Assembly (NCBI RefSeq): GCF_003201935.1
Contig: NZ_QJJL01000002.1
Coordinates: 434,001-498,000 of the forward strand
Source: Loktanella sp. PT4BL
GTDB lineage: Bacteria; Pseudomonadota; Alphaproteobacteria; Rhodobacterales; Rhodobacteraceae
DNA length: 64,000 bases
Reading direction: 5' to 3'
In this document: one piece after another, positions 29,359-38,432 of the stretch
Layout of the letters: every line of letters starts with the position of its first letter
Position numbering within the stretch: position 1 is the stretch's first letter
Position numbers and translations under genes: made by a program
The notes under the pieces: model-generated
Database searches by the model: none
Seen by the model: the letters and a program-made list of their open reading frames with translations, nothing else
What the model was told of the DNA's origin: nothing

Positions 29359-30813
29359 TTAGCCCTTGATTTCACGCCATTTCCGGCCATCACGGTGCAA
29401 CAACATCATCGCATCCTCCGGCCCCGCTGAGCCTGCGTCGTAATGCTTGGGCACGTCGTTACGTGCTTCCCAGCTATTGATGAGCGGATCAGTCCAGGCC
29501 CATGCCGCCTCAACCTCGTCACCACGCATAAAGAGCGTCTGGTTGCCACGGATCACATCCATGATCAGGCGTTCATAGGCGTCCGTCACATCCTCGGCCC
29601 CGTCGCCCAAAGCATCCGCAAAGGTCATGTCCAGCGGCACATCAATCAGGCGCATGCCCCCCGGCCCCGGTTCCTTGATCGTCACCTGCAAATCAATACC
29701 TTCGTTGGGTTGCAAGCGGATCGCCAGAATATTGCGGTGGCGAGCCTCATCACCCTCAAAGATCGTATGCCCGAGGTCTTTGAACACCACAGCAATTTCC
29801 GAAGACCGCGCCTTCATCCGCTTACCTGTCCGCAAGTAGAACGGCACACCCGCCCACCGCCAGTTGGCGATATGGCAACGCATGGCAATAAAGCTTTCGG
29901 TAAAGCTGCGGGGATTTTCGACATCTTCGCGATAGCTGGGGCCATCGGGGCCTGCATCATACTGGCCACGTACGATATGATGATGATCTATGGACTGTAG
30001 CGCCCTGATAACCTTCAGTTTTTCGTCGCGTACTGCATCGGCCTCAAACTGGCCCGGAGGTTCCATCGCGATCAGGCACAAAAGTTGCATCAGGTGGTTC
30101 TGCACCATATCACGCATCGCGCCGGATTTGTCGTAATAGGCCCCGCGCCCGCCGACACCGACGGTTTCTGCCACGGTGATCTGGATGTGATCAACGTAGT
30201 GGTTGTTCCAAAGCGGCTCGAACAGAACGTTGCCAAAGCGCACGGCCATTAGGTTCTGTACCGTTTCCTTGCCCAGATAGTGGTCGATCCGGTAAATCTG
30301 GCTTTCGTCGAAATGCGCCGCCAGCGTCTGGTTCAATTCGCGCGCTGTCTCAAGATCGCGGCCAAAGGGCTTTTCCACCACGATGCGGCTTTGCGCATTG
30401 GCAATCTTGTTGGTGTGCAGCCGTTCCGCCAGATCACCAAACAAGGACGGTGCAACCGAAAAGTAGAACGCCTGCACCACGTCCTGGCGGACAATCGCTG
30501 CCAGATCGGACCATCCGCCCTCACCGCGCGCGTCAATCGCAACATATTCAAGCTGTTTAAGAAAGGCCTCCAAGCCTTTCTTATTTCTGGATTCTTCGCC
30601 GCCGAATTCAGCCACCGCATCCGCGATCATCTGGCGATAGCCGTCGCCATCCAATTCGGACCGCGCAGCCCCGATAATCCGTGACCCGGCAGGCATTTGC
30701 CCCGAGAGAAAGCGCCGGAACAGACCGGGCAGGATCTTGCGCCGGGCCAGATCGCCGGTGCCGCCAAAAATCACGAGATCGAATTCATCGACAGGAATGA
30801 CGCGAGAGACCAA
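29359..30813 (-). CDS. zwf: Glucose-6-phosphate 1-dehydrogenase
   Basis: Oxidises glucose 6-phosphate to the lactone with NADP+, the entry to the Entner-Doudoroff and pentose phosphate routes. The 484-residue protein has the dinucleotide motif [11 protein letters not shown] (about 16-26), the active-site peptide RIDHYLGKE and the VVEKPFGRD motif. The initiation codon appears to be TTG at 30813, with GGGGG eight or so bases upstream; no better in-frame start exists. A 22-bp palindrome sits at 30832-30853 inside the leader. First gene of zwf-pgl-pgi; edd and eda are not in the window. Confidence 0.95.
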   Translation of the reverse strand: MVSRVIPVDEFDLVIFGGTGDLARRKILPGLFRRFLSGQMPAGSRIIGAARSELDGDGYRQMIADAVAEFGGEESRNKKGLEAFLKQLEYVAIDARGEGGWSDLAAIVRQDVVQAFYFSVAPSLFGDLAERLHTNKIANAQSRIVVEKPFGRDLETARELNQTLAAHFDESQIYRIDHYLGKETVQNLMAVRFGNVLFEPLWNNHYVDHIQITVAETVGVGGRGAYYDKSGAMRDMVQNHLMQLLCLIAMEPPGQFEADAVRDEKLKVIRALQSIDHHHIVRGQYDAGPDGPSYREDVENPRSFTESFIAMRCHIANWRWAGVPFYLRTGKRMKARSSEIAVVFKDLGHTIFEGDEARHRNILAIRLQPNEGIDLQVTIKEPGPGGMRLIDVPLDMTFADALGDGAEDVTDAYERLIMDVIRGNQTLFMRGDEVEAAWAWTDPLINSWEARNDVPKHYDAGSAGPEDAMMLLHRDGRKWREIKG

Positions 30814-30831
30814 AATAAACCCCCATAGGAT

Positions 30832-30853
30832 GCCGCGTTAGCGCTAACGCGGC
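30832..30853. promoter_or_regulatory. Perfect 22-bp operator before zwf
   Basis: The two 11-base halves are exact inverse complements, GCCGCGTTAGC and GCTAACGCGGC. The core TTAGCGCTAA is that of a LacI-family operator. The site ends 19 bases from the TTG start, so bound repressor would block transcription of zwf-pgl-pgi. A related 14-mer precedes eno, and another is in the aglE/aglR gap. Confidence 0.75.
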
Positions 30854-30897
30854 CTACCTAACCCGATGCGTGCCCCAAGTCTAGCACTGCTGCGCAG

Positions 30898-31485
30898 TTA
30901 GGCTTCGAGTTCTGCATCCCAATAGAGGAAATCAAGCCAACTTTCGTGCAAATGATTGGGCGGAAATTTGCGCCCGACGTTATGCAACTGTTCGGGAACA
31001 GGCCGGCGTGGCGGTTTTTGCAGGCTCATACCGCATTGCTTGAGCGACCGCGCCCCTTTGCGCAGGTTGCAGGGCGAACAGGCCGCCACCACATTTTCCC
31101 AACTGGTGATTCCGCCACTGGCGCGCGGGACGACATGGTCAAACGTCAGATCACCACGTGCGCCGCAGTACTGACAGCAAAACTCATCCCGCAAGAACAG
31201 GTTGAAACGGGTAAACGCCACCTGCTTTTGCGGCTTGATATAGTCCTTTAGCACCACAACCGACGGGATTCTGATGATCGTCGAAGGGCTGCGCACCACC
31301 TCGTCATATTCGCTTACGATATCCACGCGGTCGAGCCAGGCCGCCTTGACCGCCTCCTGCCATGGCCAGAGCGAGAGCGGATAATATGACAGGGGCCGAT
31401 AATCTGCGTTCAGAACCAACGCGGGATAGTGTTTCAGCGCACCCGGTTCGCGCACAAAATCAGTTCTGAAGTCCGTCTGCGTCAT
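30898..31485 (-). CDS. HNH endonuclease domain protein
   Basis: ATG 31485 gives a 195-residue protein starting MTQTDFRTDF; the longer frame to 31608 has a poor N-terminus. The family N-terminus PALVLNADYRPLSYYPLSLW and the C-terminal HNH/zinc-finger module CQYCGARGDLTFDHVVPRA-x-GG-x-WENVVAACSPCN (about 118-160) are those of a chromosomal HNH family present in most alphaproteobacteria. The Cys pairs bind zinc and the DH-V-P and N residues form the beta-beta-alpha metal site. No methylase or phage context is present, so a housekeeping nuclease role is more likely than restriction. Its exact function is unknown. Confidence 0.85.
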   Translation of the reverse strand: MTQTDFRTDFVREPGALKHYPALVLNADYRPLSYYPLSLWPWQEAVKAAWLDRVDIVSEYDEVVRSPSTIIRIPSVVVLKDYIKPQKQVAFTRFNLFLRDEFCCQYCGARGDLTFDHVVPRASGGITSWENVVAACSPCNLRKGARSLKQCGMSLQKPPRRPVPEQLHNVGRKFPPNHLHESWLDFLYWDAELEA

Positions 31486-31701
31486 AAGCCACACCCCAAC
31501 AAGGCTGTGCGAGACCAAACAAAGCGGCAGTCCCGCAGTCTTCTTGAAAATGACTATATATCGCGTCAGAAATGTGACAAGTCCCAGAATGTGCGACAAA
31601 TGCCGCAACTTTTGGCAGACTTTGCACAGGCTGCAATCCCCCTTGGCACGGTGGCTAGAGCACCGCGCCTGCGTGTGGCGCGTCTGAGAGGCACCACACG
31701 T

Positions 31702-32340
31702 CTATTTGGCCGCTGCTTTACGCTGTTTGCGATAGGTCGCATTGAAGGCGATCGTGACCCGCTCTTCGGGCGCTTCATTGGGATAGACCCAATGAACGAG
31801 ATAGGACGGAAACAGGATCATCTCTCCGGGCATGGGCCGGATTGCCTTTTTCGCATTGAAGGGGGGCGCTTTGAGCAAACGCCAGCTTGGCAAATCGCTG
31901 CGGGGATCAAGAAACTCGATCTTGCCGGATGAACCTTCGTCGACTTCGGGCTGAGCCACATAATAGACGCCTGACCAATGCGCACCCGGATGGGTATGGG
32001 GGGCGTTGAAGCCACCGGGCGGATTGGCGTTCATCCACGCAAAGAGCTTCACATCAAGCGCATCCAGATCAGCCTTGGCGCCGATTTTCCTTGACGCAGT
32101 GTCAACGGCTATCAACGCCTCGGACTTCAAACACTGGATACAAGCAGCCTCATTTTCAAAAAGATTACCTGCGGAATGCCAACCGCCGCGATTGGACTTG
32201 TCAACGCCGTCGGAAGTGCTGCGCAGGCGGGCGCCCTCGGCGAGCAGGTCTCTGTTCAGCGCCGCTGAATCCGCAAGGTTGAAACGGAACACCGGCGTGG
32301 AGAACAGTTTTTCGAATTTGGTGATGGCAAGCGTGTCCAT
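31702..32340 (-). CDS. Putative 2OG-Fe(II) oxygenase (TIGR02466-like)
   Basis: The 212-residue protein matches a family annotated as 2-oxoglutarate/iron oxygenases: an N-terminal FEKLFSTPVFRFNL, the metal motif region GFNAPHTHPGAHWSGVYYV (about 109-127), and the C-terminal LFPSYLVHWVYPN with the distal His followed by ERVTIAFN, whose Arg would bind 2-oxoglutarate. The first metal pair appears as H-x-H rather than H-x-D, as in other members. Substrates are unknown. It is a single-gene unit between the HNH gene and the EF-hand gene. Confidence 0.75.
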   Translation of the reverse strand: MDTLAITKFEKLFSTPVFRFNLADSAALNRDLLAEGARLRSTSDGVDKSNRGGWHSAGNLFENEAACIQCLKSEALIAVDTASRKIGAKADLDALDVKLFAWMNANPPGGFNAPHTHPGAHWSGVYYVAQPEVDEGSSGKIEFLDPRSDLPSWRLLKAPPFNAKKAIRPMPGEMILFPSYLVHWVYPNEAPEERVTIAFNATYRKQRKAAAK

Positions 32341-32439
32341 GGTAATCGCCCTATTGTCTTAAGTCTTTTTTGCCAAGATCGCGGCAGCCATAGCGATGTG
32401 GCTGCCGCAGTCCGGAATTTGCAGAACCGACCCTAAAGA

Positions 32440-32889
32440 TCAGTCGTCGTCGGACTCGTCGCTTTCATCAGACTCATCGTCTTCGTCGTCATCCTCGTCA
32501 TCGTCTTCGTCGTCATCCTCGTCGTCGTCTTCGTCATCGTCTTCGTCGTCGGACTCATCGCTTTCGTCGGATTCGTCGCTCTCATCCGACTCATCGCTTT
32601 CGTCGGACTCGTCGCTCTCATCCGACTCGTCGCTCTCGTCATCGTCGGATTCGTCGTCTTGTGACAGCCGGACCTCGCCGATGCTGACGCTGCCATCATT
32701 GTCGCGGTCGTTCTGTCGCAGGTACAGATCTGCGCCTGCCGCACCAAAGGCTGTTTCCAGCTCACTTCGTGACAGCGTGTTGTCGCCATTGGTATCAACA
32801 TCGGCGAATGCACGCGTTTGTGCGAGTGCAGGGGCTGCCGATACAACGGCACAAAGCGAGGTGGTCATCAAAAGCTGGGAAAGTTTCAT
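32440..32889 (-). CDS. Secreted EF-hand protein with poly-Asp/Glu/Ser tail
   Basis: ATG 32889 is chosen for its AGGAGA site and because it yields a signal peptide (MKLSQLLMTTSLCAVVSAAPALA, cleavage near residue 23). Two canonical EF-hand loops follow: D32-T-N34-G-D36-N-T-L39-S-R-S-E43 and D61-R-D63-N-D65-G-S-V68-S-I-G-E72. From residue 78 to 149 the protein is only Asp, Glu and Ser, first DES units, then DDDE units, then DES units again. The whole would be an extremely acidic periplasmic or exported calcium-binding protein. Single gene. The EF-hand half is a recognised type; the tail is unusual and could be a cation buffer or an exported nucleation polymer, which is speculation. Confidence 0.85.
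   Translation of the reverse strand: MKLSQLLMTTSLCAVVSAAPALAQTRAFADVDTNGDNTLSRSELETAFGAAGADLYLRQNDRDNDGSVSIGEVRLSQDDESDDDESDESDESDESDESDESDESDESDESDESDDEDDDEDDDEDDDEDDDEDDDEDDESDESDESDDD
32443..32658. repeat. Triplet/nonamer repeat encoding the DES/DDDE tail
   Basis: This 216-base tract encodes 72 residues of Asp, Glu and Ser. Codons vary synonymously (tcg/tca/tcc/ttc on the plus strand), so the protein repeat is more regular than the DNA, which hints at selection on the amino acids. Near-identical units such as gtcggactc and gtcatcctc recur many times, so length change by slippage is expected. The frame is open on the other strand too, as Ser-rich nonsense. Confidence 0.9.
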
Positions 32890-33052
32890 ATGTCTTCTCC
32901 TGTGAAGGCCCTTGCCGGGCGGTGATGTCACGAAGATGGCCGCAAATCGCGCCCGCGACATCGGTCCAGGGTCGAAGAATGACACGCATTGGTCCGATCA
33001 ATCATCGGACCATGGTCTGAAATATTAACATCATCCCGCCCAAAGACCGGTC

Positions 33053-33721
33053 TTATGACATACCCAGACGATCCCGCATGAAGGCCAGCGCCACGGAAAG
33101 CCCGTCAGGTGCAATGCCATGTCCCGTGCCCTTCATGATATGGGCATAGACCTCGGTCCAGCCCGCCTCTTGTAGCGCCTCGGCCGCCTGCGGCAGCGAT
33201 TGTGGCGGAACAACGTCATCCGCATCACCGTGGATCAAAAGGACCGGTGGTCGGCTTTGCACCTCATCGGCAAGTGCCTCCGGCTCCAGCAGACGCCCCG
33301 AAAAGGCAACGACACCCGCAATGGCATCCTCACGGCGCGGCACCACATGCAGCGCCATCATCGTACCCTGAGAAAAGCCAAGCACGATGACCTGCTCGGG
33401 CAGCAAGTCCTCATCCACCATCACCCCATCAAGAAACGCATCCAGATCAGCCGCCGCATTTTCCATACCGGCGCGGCTTTCTTCCTCGCTTGAGCCGTCA
33501 ATCCACGGGATCGGGAACCACTGCAGCCCCATCGGGGCTGCGATACAGGCCTCCGGCGCGTCAGGCGCAATGAAAAGCGTATCCGGCATATGCTCGCCCA
33601 GCGGATCGGCCAAGCCGATCAAATCCGCCGCATTGGCGCCATAGCCATGCAGAAAAACCACACAAGAACGTGTCTCGCCCGAGACCGGTTCGCGCCGCTG
33701 TGCTTCCAAAGCCCTTGTCAT
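33053..33721 (-). CDS. Phospholipase/carboxylesterase family alpha/beta hydrolase
   Basis: The 222-residue protein resembles the YpfH/acyl-protein thioesterase family. Its serine nucleophile is in VLGFSQGTMMAL (about residues 112-123), the oxyanion region in VVFLHGYGANAADLIGL (about 21-37), the Asp in LLIHGDADDVVP and the His in KGTGHGIAPDG. Substrate is unknown, probably short or medium acyl esters. The ATG overlaps the stop of the AlkA-like gene (ATGA), so it is translationally coupled to the DNA-repair gene and behind cobK, an odd functional mix. Confidence 0.88.
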   Translation of the reverse strand: MTRALEAQRREPVSGETRSCVVFLHGYGANAADLIGLADPLGEHMPDTLFIAPDAPEACIAAPMGLQWFPIPWIDGSSEEESRAGMENAAADLDAFLDGVMVDEDLLPEQVIVLGFSQGTMMALHVVPRREDAIAGVVAFSGRLLEPEALADEVQSRPPVLLIHGDADDVVPPQSLPQAAEALQEAGWTEVYAHIMKGTGHGIAPDGLSVALAFMRDRLGMS

Positions 33722-34347
33722 CTGATGCCTTCTCTTTGTTTGCTATGTTTGTAGTAGGCCCACATGATGCGGGCTGCAACCGATCGCCACGGCGACCATG
33801 CCTCAGACATCGCCCGCAGTTCTCTTTCTTTGGGGCGCGCGGGCAGATCAAAGATCAAACGTGCTGCCTCCTGCAACGCAAGATCACCCGGCGCAAAGAC
33901 ATCCGCCCGCCCCAACGAGAACATCACATATATCTCGGCTGTCCAAGCACCGATGCCGGGAACAGCGGTAAGGGTCTTGATCACATCATGCGCTGGCATT
34001 TGGCGCAGAGCCTCATAATCAATTCCGGCACTGGCCAAAGCATGGGCATAGCGCGCCTTTTGCTGGCTCAGGCCCAGCGCGCGCAGTTCATCCGTGCGGG
34101 CGGCGGCCACCGGATGCGGTTCTGTCATCCCTGCCCCCTGCAACCTTGCCCAGATCGCATTGGCCGAAGCGACGCTGACCTGCTGGCTGACAATCGCACT
34201 GAGGAGTTCCGCGAAGCCATCCGGTTTCAGGCGCAGCGGCAAAGGTGGCAACCCGTCCATGGCGCGCGCAAACCGCGGCTCGTTGCGGCCAAGCCAGTCC
34301 GCCCCCTCCGCAATGCAGGCATCCCCGATGATCACGCGTTCTCTCAC
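33718..34347 (-). CDS. DNA-3-methyladenine glycosylase II-like (AlkA/HhH-GPD)
   Basis: Removes alkylated purines from DNA as a base-excision step. The start is a GTG at 34347 that overlaps the cobK stop (GTGA); a longer frame to 34398 would lie inside cobK. The 209-residue product has the helix-hairpin-helix LTAVPGIGAWTAEIYVMF and the catalytic Asp in FAPGDLALQ (about 150-180), and SAIVSQQVS near residue 53. It lacks the N-terminal domain of E. coli AlkA, as in short AlkA forms. It could act with the Ada protein at 47159-48220 in alkylation repair. Confidence 0.87.
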   Translation of the reverse strand: MRERVIIGDACIAEGADWLGRNEPRFARAMDGLPPLPLRLKPDGFAELLSAIVSQQVSVASANAIWARLQGAGMTEPHPVAAARTDELRALGLSQQKARYAHALASAGIDYEALRQMPAHDVIKTLTAVPGIGAWTAEIYVMFSLGRADVFAPGDLALQEAARLIFDLPARPKERELRAMSEAWSPWRSVAARIMWAYYKHSKQREGIR

Positions 34348-35066
34348 AAGGCGTTCACCCAAGCGAGTGCGGCCTCCACTGACGCGACCACAGGCCAATC
34401 GCCTTGCGGTGGCCGCGCGATCATAAGCACGGGAATACCCAGTTGCCGCGCAGCCGTCAGCTTGGTGCCGCTGGCTGCACCGCCCGCGTTCTTGACCACC
34501 AGATACTGCACGCCCAGCGCGTTGAAGAGCGCCACTTCATCCGCGACCGAGAACGGTGGCCGCCCGACCAGAAACCGCCCGCCCGCAAAAGGAAACGGCT
34601 TGTCGGGCGGATCAATCTGGCGGCAGATCACTTCGCGTCCGGTCAGATTGGCGAAACGGTCGAGCGTCTGACGCCCCGTTCCAAGGAACACAACCGAGCC
34701 TTCTGGAATATGGGCCGCGGCGTCTGTTTCCGAGGCAATCTCGATCCAGTTGTCCCCTGCTTCCGGCGTCCATGGGGGGCGCAGAAATTGTACGTAAGGC
34801 AGGCCAAGTGACTGGCAAATGGATGCTGTCCGCTTCGTGATGCGGTCTGCAAAAGGATGCGTCGCATCGAGAACGGCCGTGATGCCCGCCTCTTGCAGAT
34901 AGGTGCGAAACCCGTCTGCCCCGCCAAAGCCGCCGATCCGTGTCGGCAAAGACTGCGCCGCCGGCGCCCGCGTTGCACCGGCCAGCGAGATCACCGCATC
35001 ATACCCCTGCAAGTGCTCTGCGATCTGCCGCGCCTCTCCGGTGCCGCCAAGGATCAACAAAGTCAT
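34344..35066 (-). CDS. cobK: Precorrin-6A reductase
   Basis: Reduces precorrin-6A (or cobalt-precorrin-6A) with NADPH in corrin ring synthesis. The 240-residue protein starts with LILGGTGEARQIAEHL (about residues 4-19), the nucleotide-binding motif of CobK/CbiJ, and has VLDATHPFADRITKRTASIC near residue 63 and LRPPWTP near 92, all family hallmarks. It overlaps cbiD by four bases upstream and the glycosylase by four bases downstream. With cbiD, cobA and cobB it forms part of a partial B12 locus. Confidence 0.92.
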   Translation of the reverse strand: MTLLILGGTGEARQIAEHLQGYDAVISLAGATRAPAAQSLPTRIGGFGGADGFRTYLQEAGITAVLDATHPFADRITKRTASICQSLGLPYVQFLRPPWTPEAGDNWIEIASETDAAAHIPEGSVVFLGTGRQTLDRFANLTGREVICRQIDPPDKPFPFAGGRFLVGRPPFSVADEVALFNALGVQYLVVKNAGGAASGTKLTAARQLGIPVLMIARPPQGDWPVVASVEAALAWVNAL

Positions 35067-36112
35067 ACGCCAGCCCTTGCGATAATCGTGCCTTTGCGGT
35101 CGATAATGATGATATCATAGGCAATCCCCGCCGCGCCGAACCGCGCCTGCACCTGCGCCAGTGCCTGATCAGCAACCTTTTGCGCCATCATAGGCCCTGC
35201 AATCTCATAGGCCTCAAGCGCAGTGTTCGCCTCGGCCAAGCGCGGATCACCCACCATCGCCGCAAGCCCTGCAAAATCCACCTGACTGCGCGCAGAGTGC
35301 AAATCCACCGCCCCTTGCGCCAGTTTCGTGATCTTGCCGATACCGCCTCCAATCGTGACGCGCCCGATAGGATTTTTGACCAGATACTTCAGCATCCCCC
35401 CCGCGAAATCGCCCATATCCAGCATGGCATGATCAGGCAGCGCATAAAGCGCCTGCACAGTTGCCTCCGATGTGGCCCCCGTGCATCCGGCCACATGGGT
35501 CAGACCCGCCGCACGTGCCACATCTATTCCGCGATGGATCGAGGCGATCCAGGCCGCGCAACTAAAGGGCCGCACAACACCTGTCGTCCCAAGGATCGAC
35601 AGCCCCCCCGTAATTCCCAGTCGCGGGTTCCATGTCTTGAGCGCAATCTCTGCACCTCCGGGCACGGACACCTCGATCACCACATCAGGGCGCTGCTCGT
35701 AGTGCGCTGCCATTTCTTCAACAACGTCCGTCATCATCTGACGGGGCACCGGATTGATCGCAGGCTCGCCCACGCCAATCGGCAGTCCGGGTTTGGTGAC
35801 GGTCCCCACCCCTTCACCTGCCTGAAAAACAATGCCCCTATCGGACGGGCGCACTGTCACGACAATCAGCGCGCCATGCGTGACATCAGGATCATCGCCT
35901 GCGTCCTTGGTAATCCCCACACGCGCCCAGCCCTCGCCTGCCTCCGCCAAGGCAAGCGGAAAGACCGGCGTTTCGCCCTTGGGCAGCACGATCCCCACTT
36001 CGCGCACAAAGGCACCGCCCCAAAGACGCATCAAAGCCGCTTTGGTCGCCGCCGTTGCACAGGCCCCCGTGGTCCAGCCACGGCGCAATCGGGGTGTGGT
36101 GTCATCACTCAT
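35063..36112 (-). CDS. cbiD: Cobalt-precorrin-5B (C1)-methyltransferase
   Basis: CbiD methylates C1 of cobalt-precorrin-5B. The frame runs to 36244, but ATG 36112 is chosen because the family begins with LRRGWTTGACATAATKAA, here about residues 7-24 after MSDDTTPR. Length becomes 349 residues, the usual size. Later family blocks GITGGLSILGTTGVVRPFS and VGGGIGKITKLA-like IGGGIGKITK are intact. It is divergent from cobA (98 bases apart) and overlaps cobK by four bases. No ribosome-binding site is obvious. Confidence 0.92.
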   Translation of the reverse strand: MSDDTTPRLRRGWTTGACATAATKAALMRLWGGAFVREVGIVLPKGETPVFPLALAEAGEGWARVGITKDAGDDPDVTHGALIVVTVRPSDRGIVFQAGEGVGTVTKPGLPIGVGEPAINPVPRQMMTDVVEEMAAHYEQRPDVVIEVSVPGGAEIALKTWNPRLGITGGLSILGTTGVVRPFSCAAWIASIHRGIDVARAAGLTHVAGCTGATSEATVQALYALPDHAMLDMGDFAGGMLKYLVKNPIGRVTIGGGIGKITKLAQGAVDLHSARSQVDFAGLAAMVGDPRLAEANTALEAYEIAGPMMAQKVADQALAQVQARFGAAGIAYDIIIIDRKGTIIARAGV

Positions 36113-36210
36113 TGCGCGCGACGATAGGCAGGGTGGGCGGTGACGGCAATCACCAATACGAGGTCGTTTGCCACCTTTCCAAGCCCCGCAATCGGCGGCA
36201 TAAAGGGGAC

Positions 36211-37062
36211 ATGAGCACCGATATCCCCCTTCCCTCCCACACATGGCCCACGCTAGAACGCGGCTGGGTCTGGCTTTGTGGCGCGGGTCCGGGTGATCCG
36301 GGGCTGTTGACGCTCCATGCGGTCAATGCGCTGCGTCAGGCAGATGTGGTGATCTATGATGCGCTGGTACAGGAACAAATCCTGTCATGGGCCCCGCTGG
36401 CCGAACATATCTATGCAGGCAAACGCGGCGGCAAACCCTCTGCCAAGCAGCGCGATATCTCGCTCCGGCTGGTCGATCTCGCGCGTGCAGGCAAACGCGT
36501 CCTGCGTCTCAAAGGCGGCGATCCTTTCGTCTTCGGGCGCGGCGGTGAAGAGGCCCAGACCCTCGTCCAGCACAATATTCCGATCCGTATCATTCCGGGA
36601 ATCTCTGCAGGGATCGGCGGGCTGGCCTACGCGGGTATCCCCGTCACCCACCGTGATGTGAACCAGTCGGTGACCTTCGTGACCGGCCATGACCAGTCCG
36701 GCAACACACCCAGTTCGCTTGACTGGGCCAGCATCTCAAAGGGCAGTCAGGTCATCGTCATCTATATGGGCATGAAACACATCGCCCAGATCGCCGAGCA
36801 ACTGATCACTGCAGGACGCAGCCTGCATGAACCTGTCGCTGTGGTCACAACAGCGACAACCGAAGACCAACAGGTGCTCGAAACCACACTCGGAACCATT
36901 GTCGAAGACATCGCCGCCGCCGCACTGGCCCCGCCCGCGATTATCTGCATCGGGCAATCCGTGCTGATGCGGCAGGTGCTCGACTGGCAGGGTATGGCCG
37001 CAGGGAACGCGCCGCGCAACCTTGACCCCTTGGGCCGTGGCCGCCCCGCCGAATCTGCCTGA
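36211..37062 (+). CDS. cobA: Uroporphyrinogen-III C-methyltransferase
   Basis: Adds methyl groups at C2 and C7 of uroporphyrinogen III to give precorrin-2, the branch to B12 and siroheme. The frame opens at 36055, but ATG 36211 with AAAGGGG before it is the supported start, giving 283 residues. The SUMT signature VWLCGAGPGDPGLLTLHAV (about 20-38), VIYDALV and KRGGKPSAKQ follow, and LRLKGGDPFVFGRGGEE is the SAM loop. There is no CysG-type dehydrogenase domain. It heads a plus-strand cobA-cobB unit. Confidence 0.95.
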   Translation: MSTDIPLPSHTWPTLERGWVWLCGAGPGDPGLLTLHAVNALRQADVVIYDALVQEQILSWAPLAEHIYAGKRGGKPSAKQRDISLRLVDLARAGKRVLRLKGGDPFVFGRGGEEAQTLVQHNIPIRIIPGISAGIGGLAYAGIPVTHRDVNQSVTFVTGHDQSGNTPSSLDWASISKGSQVIVIYMGMKHIAQIAEQLITAGRSLHEPVAVVTTATTEDQQVLETTLGTIVEDIAAAALAPPAIICIGQSVLMRQVLDWQGMAAGNAPRNLDPLGRGRPAESA

Positions 37063-37086
37063 GGCATAGATGCCACCCCTCTTTCC

Positions 37087-38388
37087 ATGTCCGATCAAAC
37101 TTCCGCCGGAGGCATCCCTGCGCCTCCTCGCGCGATGAGTTTCATTCTCGCAGCCCCCGCTTCCGGCAGCGGCAAAACAACCGTCACCTTGGGCATACTG
37201 CGCGCACTCAAGAACCGCGGCCTTTCTGTGCGGGGCGCCAAGTCCGGTCCGGATTACATCGATCCGCGGTTTCACGAAGCCGCCTGCGGACAGCCCTGTC
37301 TGAACCTTGATGCTTGGGCCATGACCGCCGCGCGCATCACGTCACTTGCCGCCGGTCCCCTGCCACTCGTTATCGAAGGGGCGATGGGGCTGTTTGACGG
37401 GGCTCCCCCCGACGGAAGAGGTGCCACTGCCGATCTTGCGCGTATCCTGGGCCTGCCTGTGATCCTGATCGTGGATGCCGGCAAAATGGCAGGGTCAGTC
37501 GCGCCCTTGGTCCAAGGGTTCATCGCCCATGACGCGGATGTGCGGATTGCCGGCGTGATCCTCAACAACGTGGGGTCGCCCCGACACGAAGCCATGCTCC
37601 GGCGCGCACTTGCCGGTGTACCTATCTTCGGCGCAATTGCCCGCACAGCCGCACTGAGCCAGCCGTCACGGCACCTCGGTCTGGTGCAAGCGCAGGAAAG
37701 GCCTGACCTTGAAGCCTATCTGGACGCAGCCGCCGCCTTGATCACGCATCACTGCGACATGGATACACTCCAGACGATGCTACGCGCCCCAGCATACGCA
37801 TCCGGTCCGTCCCACAAAGCCGTTCCGCCAGCCCAACGCATTGCAATCGCCCAGGATGCGGCCTTTGCCTTTAGCTATCCGCACCTGCTGCAAGACTGGC
37901 GCGACGCAGGGGCGGACTTGCAGTTCTTCTCGCCCCTCGCAGATGAGGACGCGCCGGATGCAGACCTTATCTATCTGCCCGGCGGCTACCCGGAGCTCTA
38001 CGCCGGTCGCCTTGCGGCGAACGCCCGCTTTCTGGGATCGTTGCGCAGATCAACCGCCCAGATCTACGGGGAATGCGGGGGGTATATGACCTTGGGCGAG
38101 GTCATGATTGACGCGGACGGCACAGCTCATCCCATGGCAGGGTTGCTTGCGCTGGAAACGTCTTTTGAGAAACGCGCGCTGCATCTGGGCTATCGCGACC
38201 TGCAAGCGCTGTCGGGTCCCTTTGCGGGGGCATGGAACGGGCATGAATTCCACTATGCCACGACCGTCAAGGCCAGCGGCACACCGCTTTTTGCAGCCGC
38301 CGATGCCGAAGGCGCCTCCTTGCCCGCAATGGGGTTGATCCAAAACAATGTTAGCGGCAGCTTCGCCCATATTATTGACGCAGCATAA
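37087..38388 (+). CDS. cobB: Cobyrinate a,c-diamide synthase
   Basis: Amidates the a and c carboxylates of (hydrogeno)byrinic or cobyrinic acid with glutamine and ATP. The 433-residue protein has the P-loop APASGSGKTTVTLGIL (about 20-35), SGPDYIDPRFHEAACG and the class I glutamine amidotransferase triad region YLPGGYPELYA followed by IYGECGGYMTLGE, whose Cys is the nucleophile, and a C-terminal NGHEFHY. Twenty-four bases after cobA. Whether the substrate carries cobalt depends on the pathway; CbiD nearby points to a mixed gene set. Confidence 0.94.
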   Translation: MSDQTSAGGIPAPPRAMSFILAAPASGSGKTTVTLGILRALKNRGLSVRGAKSGPDYIDPRFHEAACGQPCLNLDAWAMTAARITSLAAGPLPLVIEGAMGLFDGAPPDGRGATADLARILGLPVILIVDAGKMAGSVAPLVQGFIAHDADVRIAGVILNNVGSPRHEAMLRRALAGVPIFGAIARTAALSQPSRHLGLVQAQERPDLEAYLDAAAALITHHCDMDTLQTMLRAPAYASGPSHKAVPPAQRIAIAQDAAFAFSYPHLLQDWRDAGADLQFFSPLADEDAPDADLIYLPGGYPELYAGRLAANARFLGSLRRSTAQIYGECGGYMTLGEVMIDADGTAHPMAGLLALETSFEKRALHLGYRDLQALSGPFAGAWNGHEFHYATTVKASGTPLFAAADAEGASLPAMGLIQNNVSGSFAHIIDAA

Positions 38389-38432
38389 TCAGGGCCTTGC
38401 CCTGCCTCAGGCGCAGGCGTAACGATATCAAA

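Noticed and set aside
32443-32658. CRISPR-like array
   Set aside because: The units are 3-9 bases, without spacers; it is a coding repeat.
32396-32905. Ser-rich plus-strand frame opposite the EF-hand gene
   Set aside because: Result of the triplet repeat being open on both strands; the minus strand has the signal peptide, EF-hands and ribosome-binding site.
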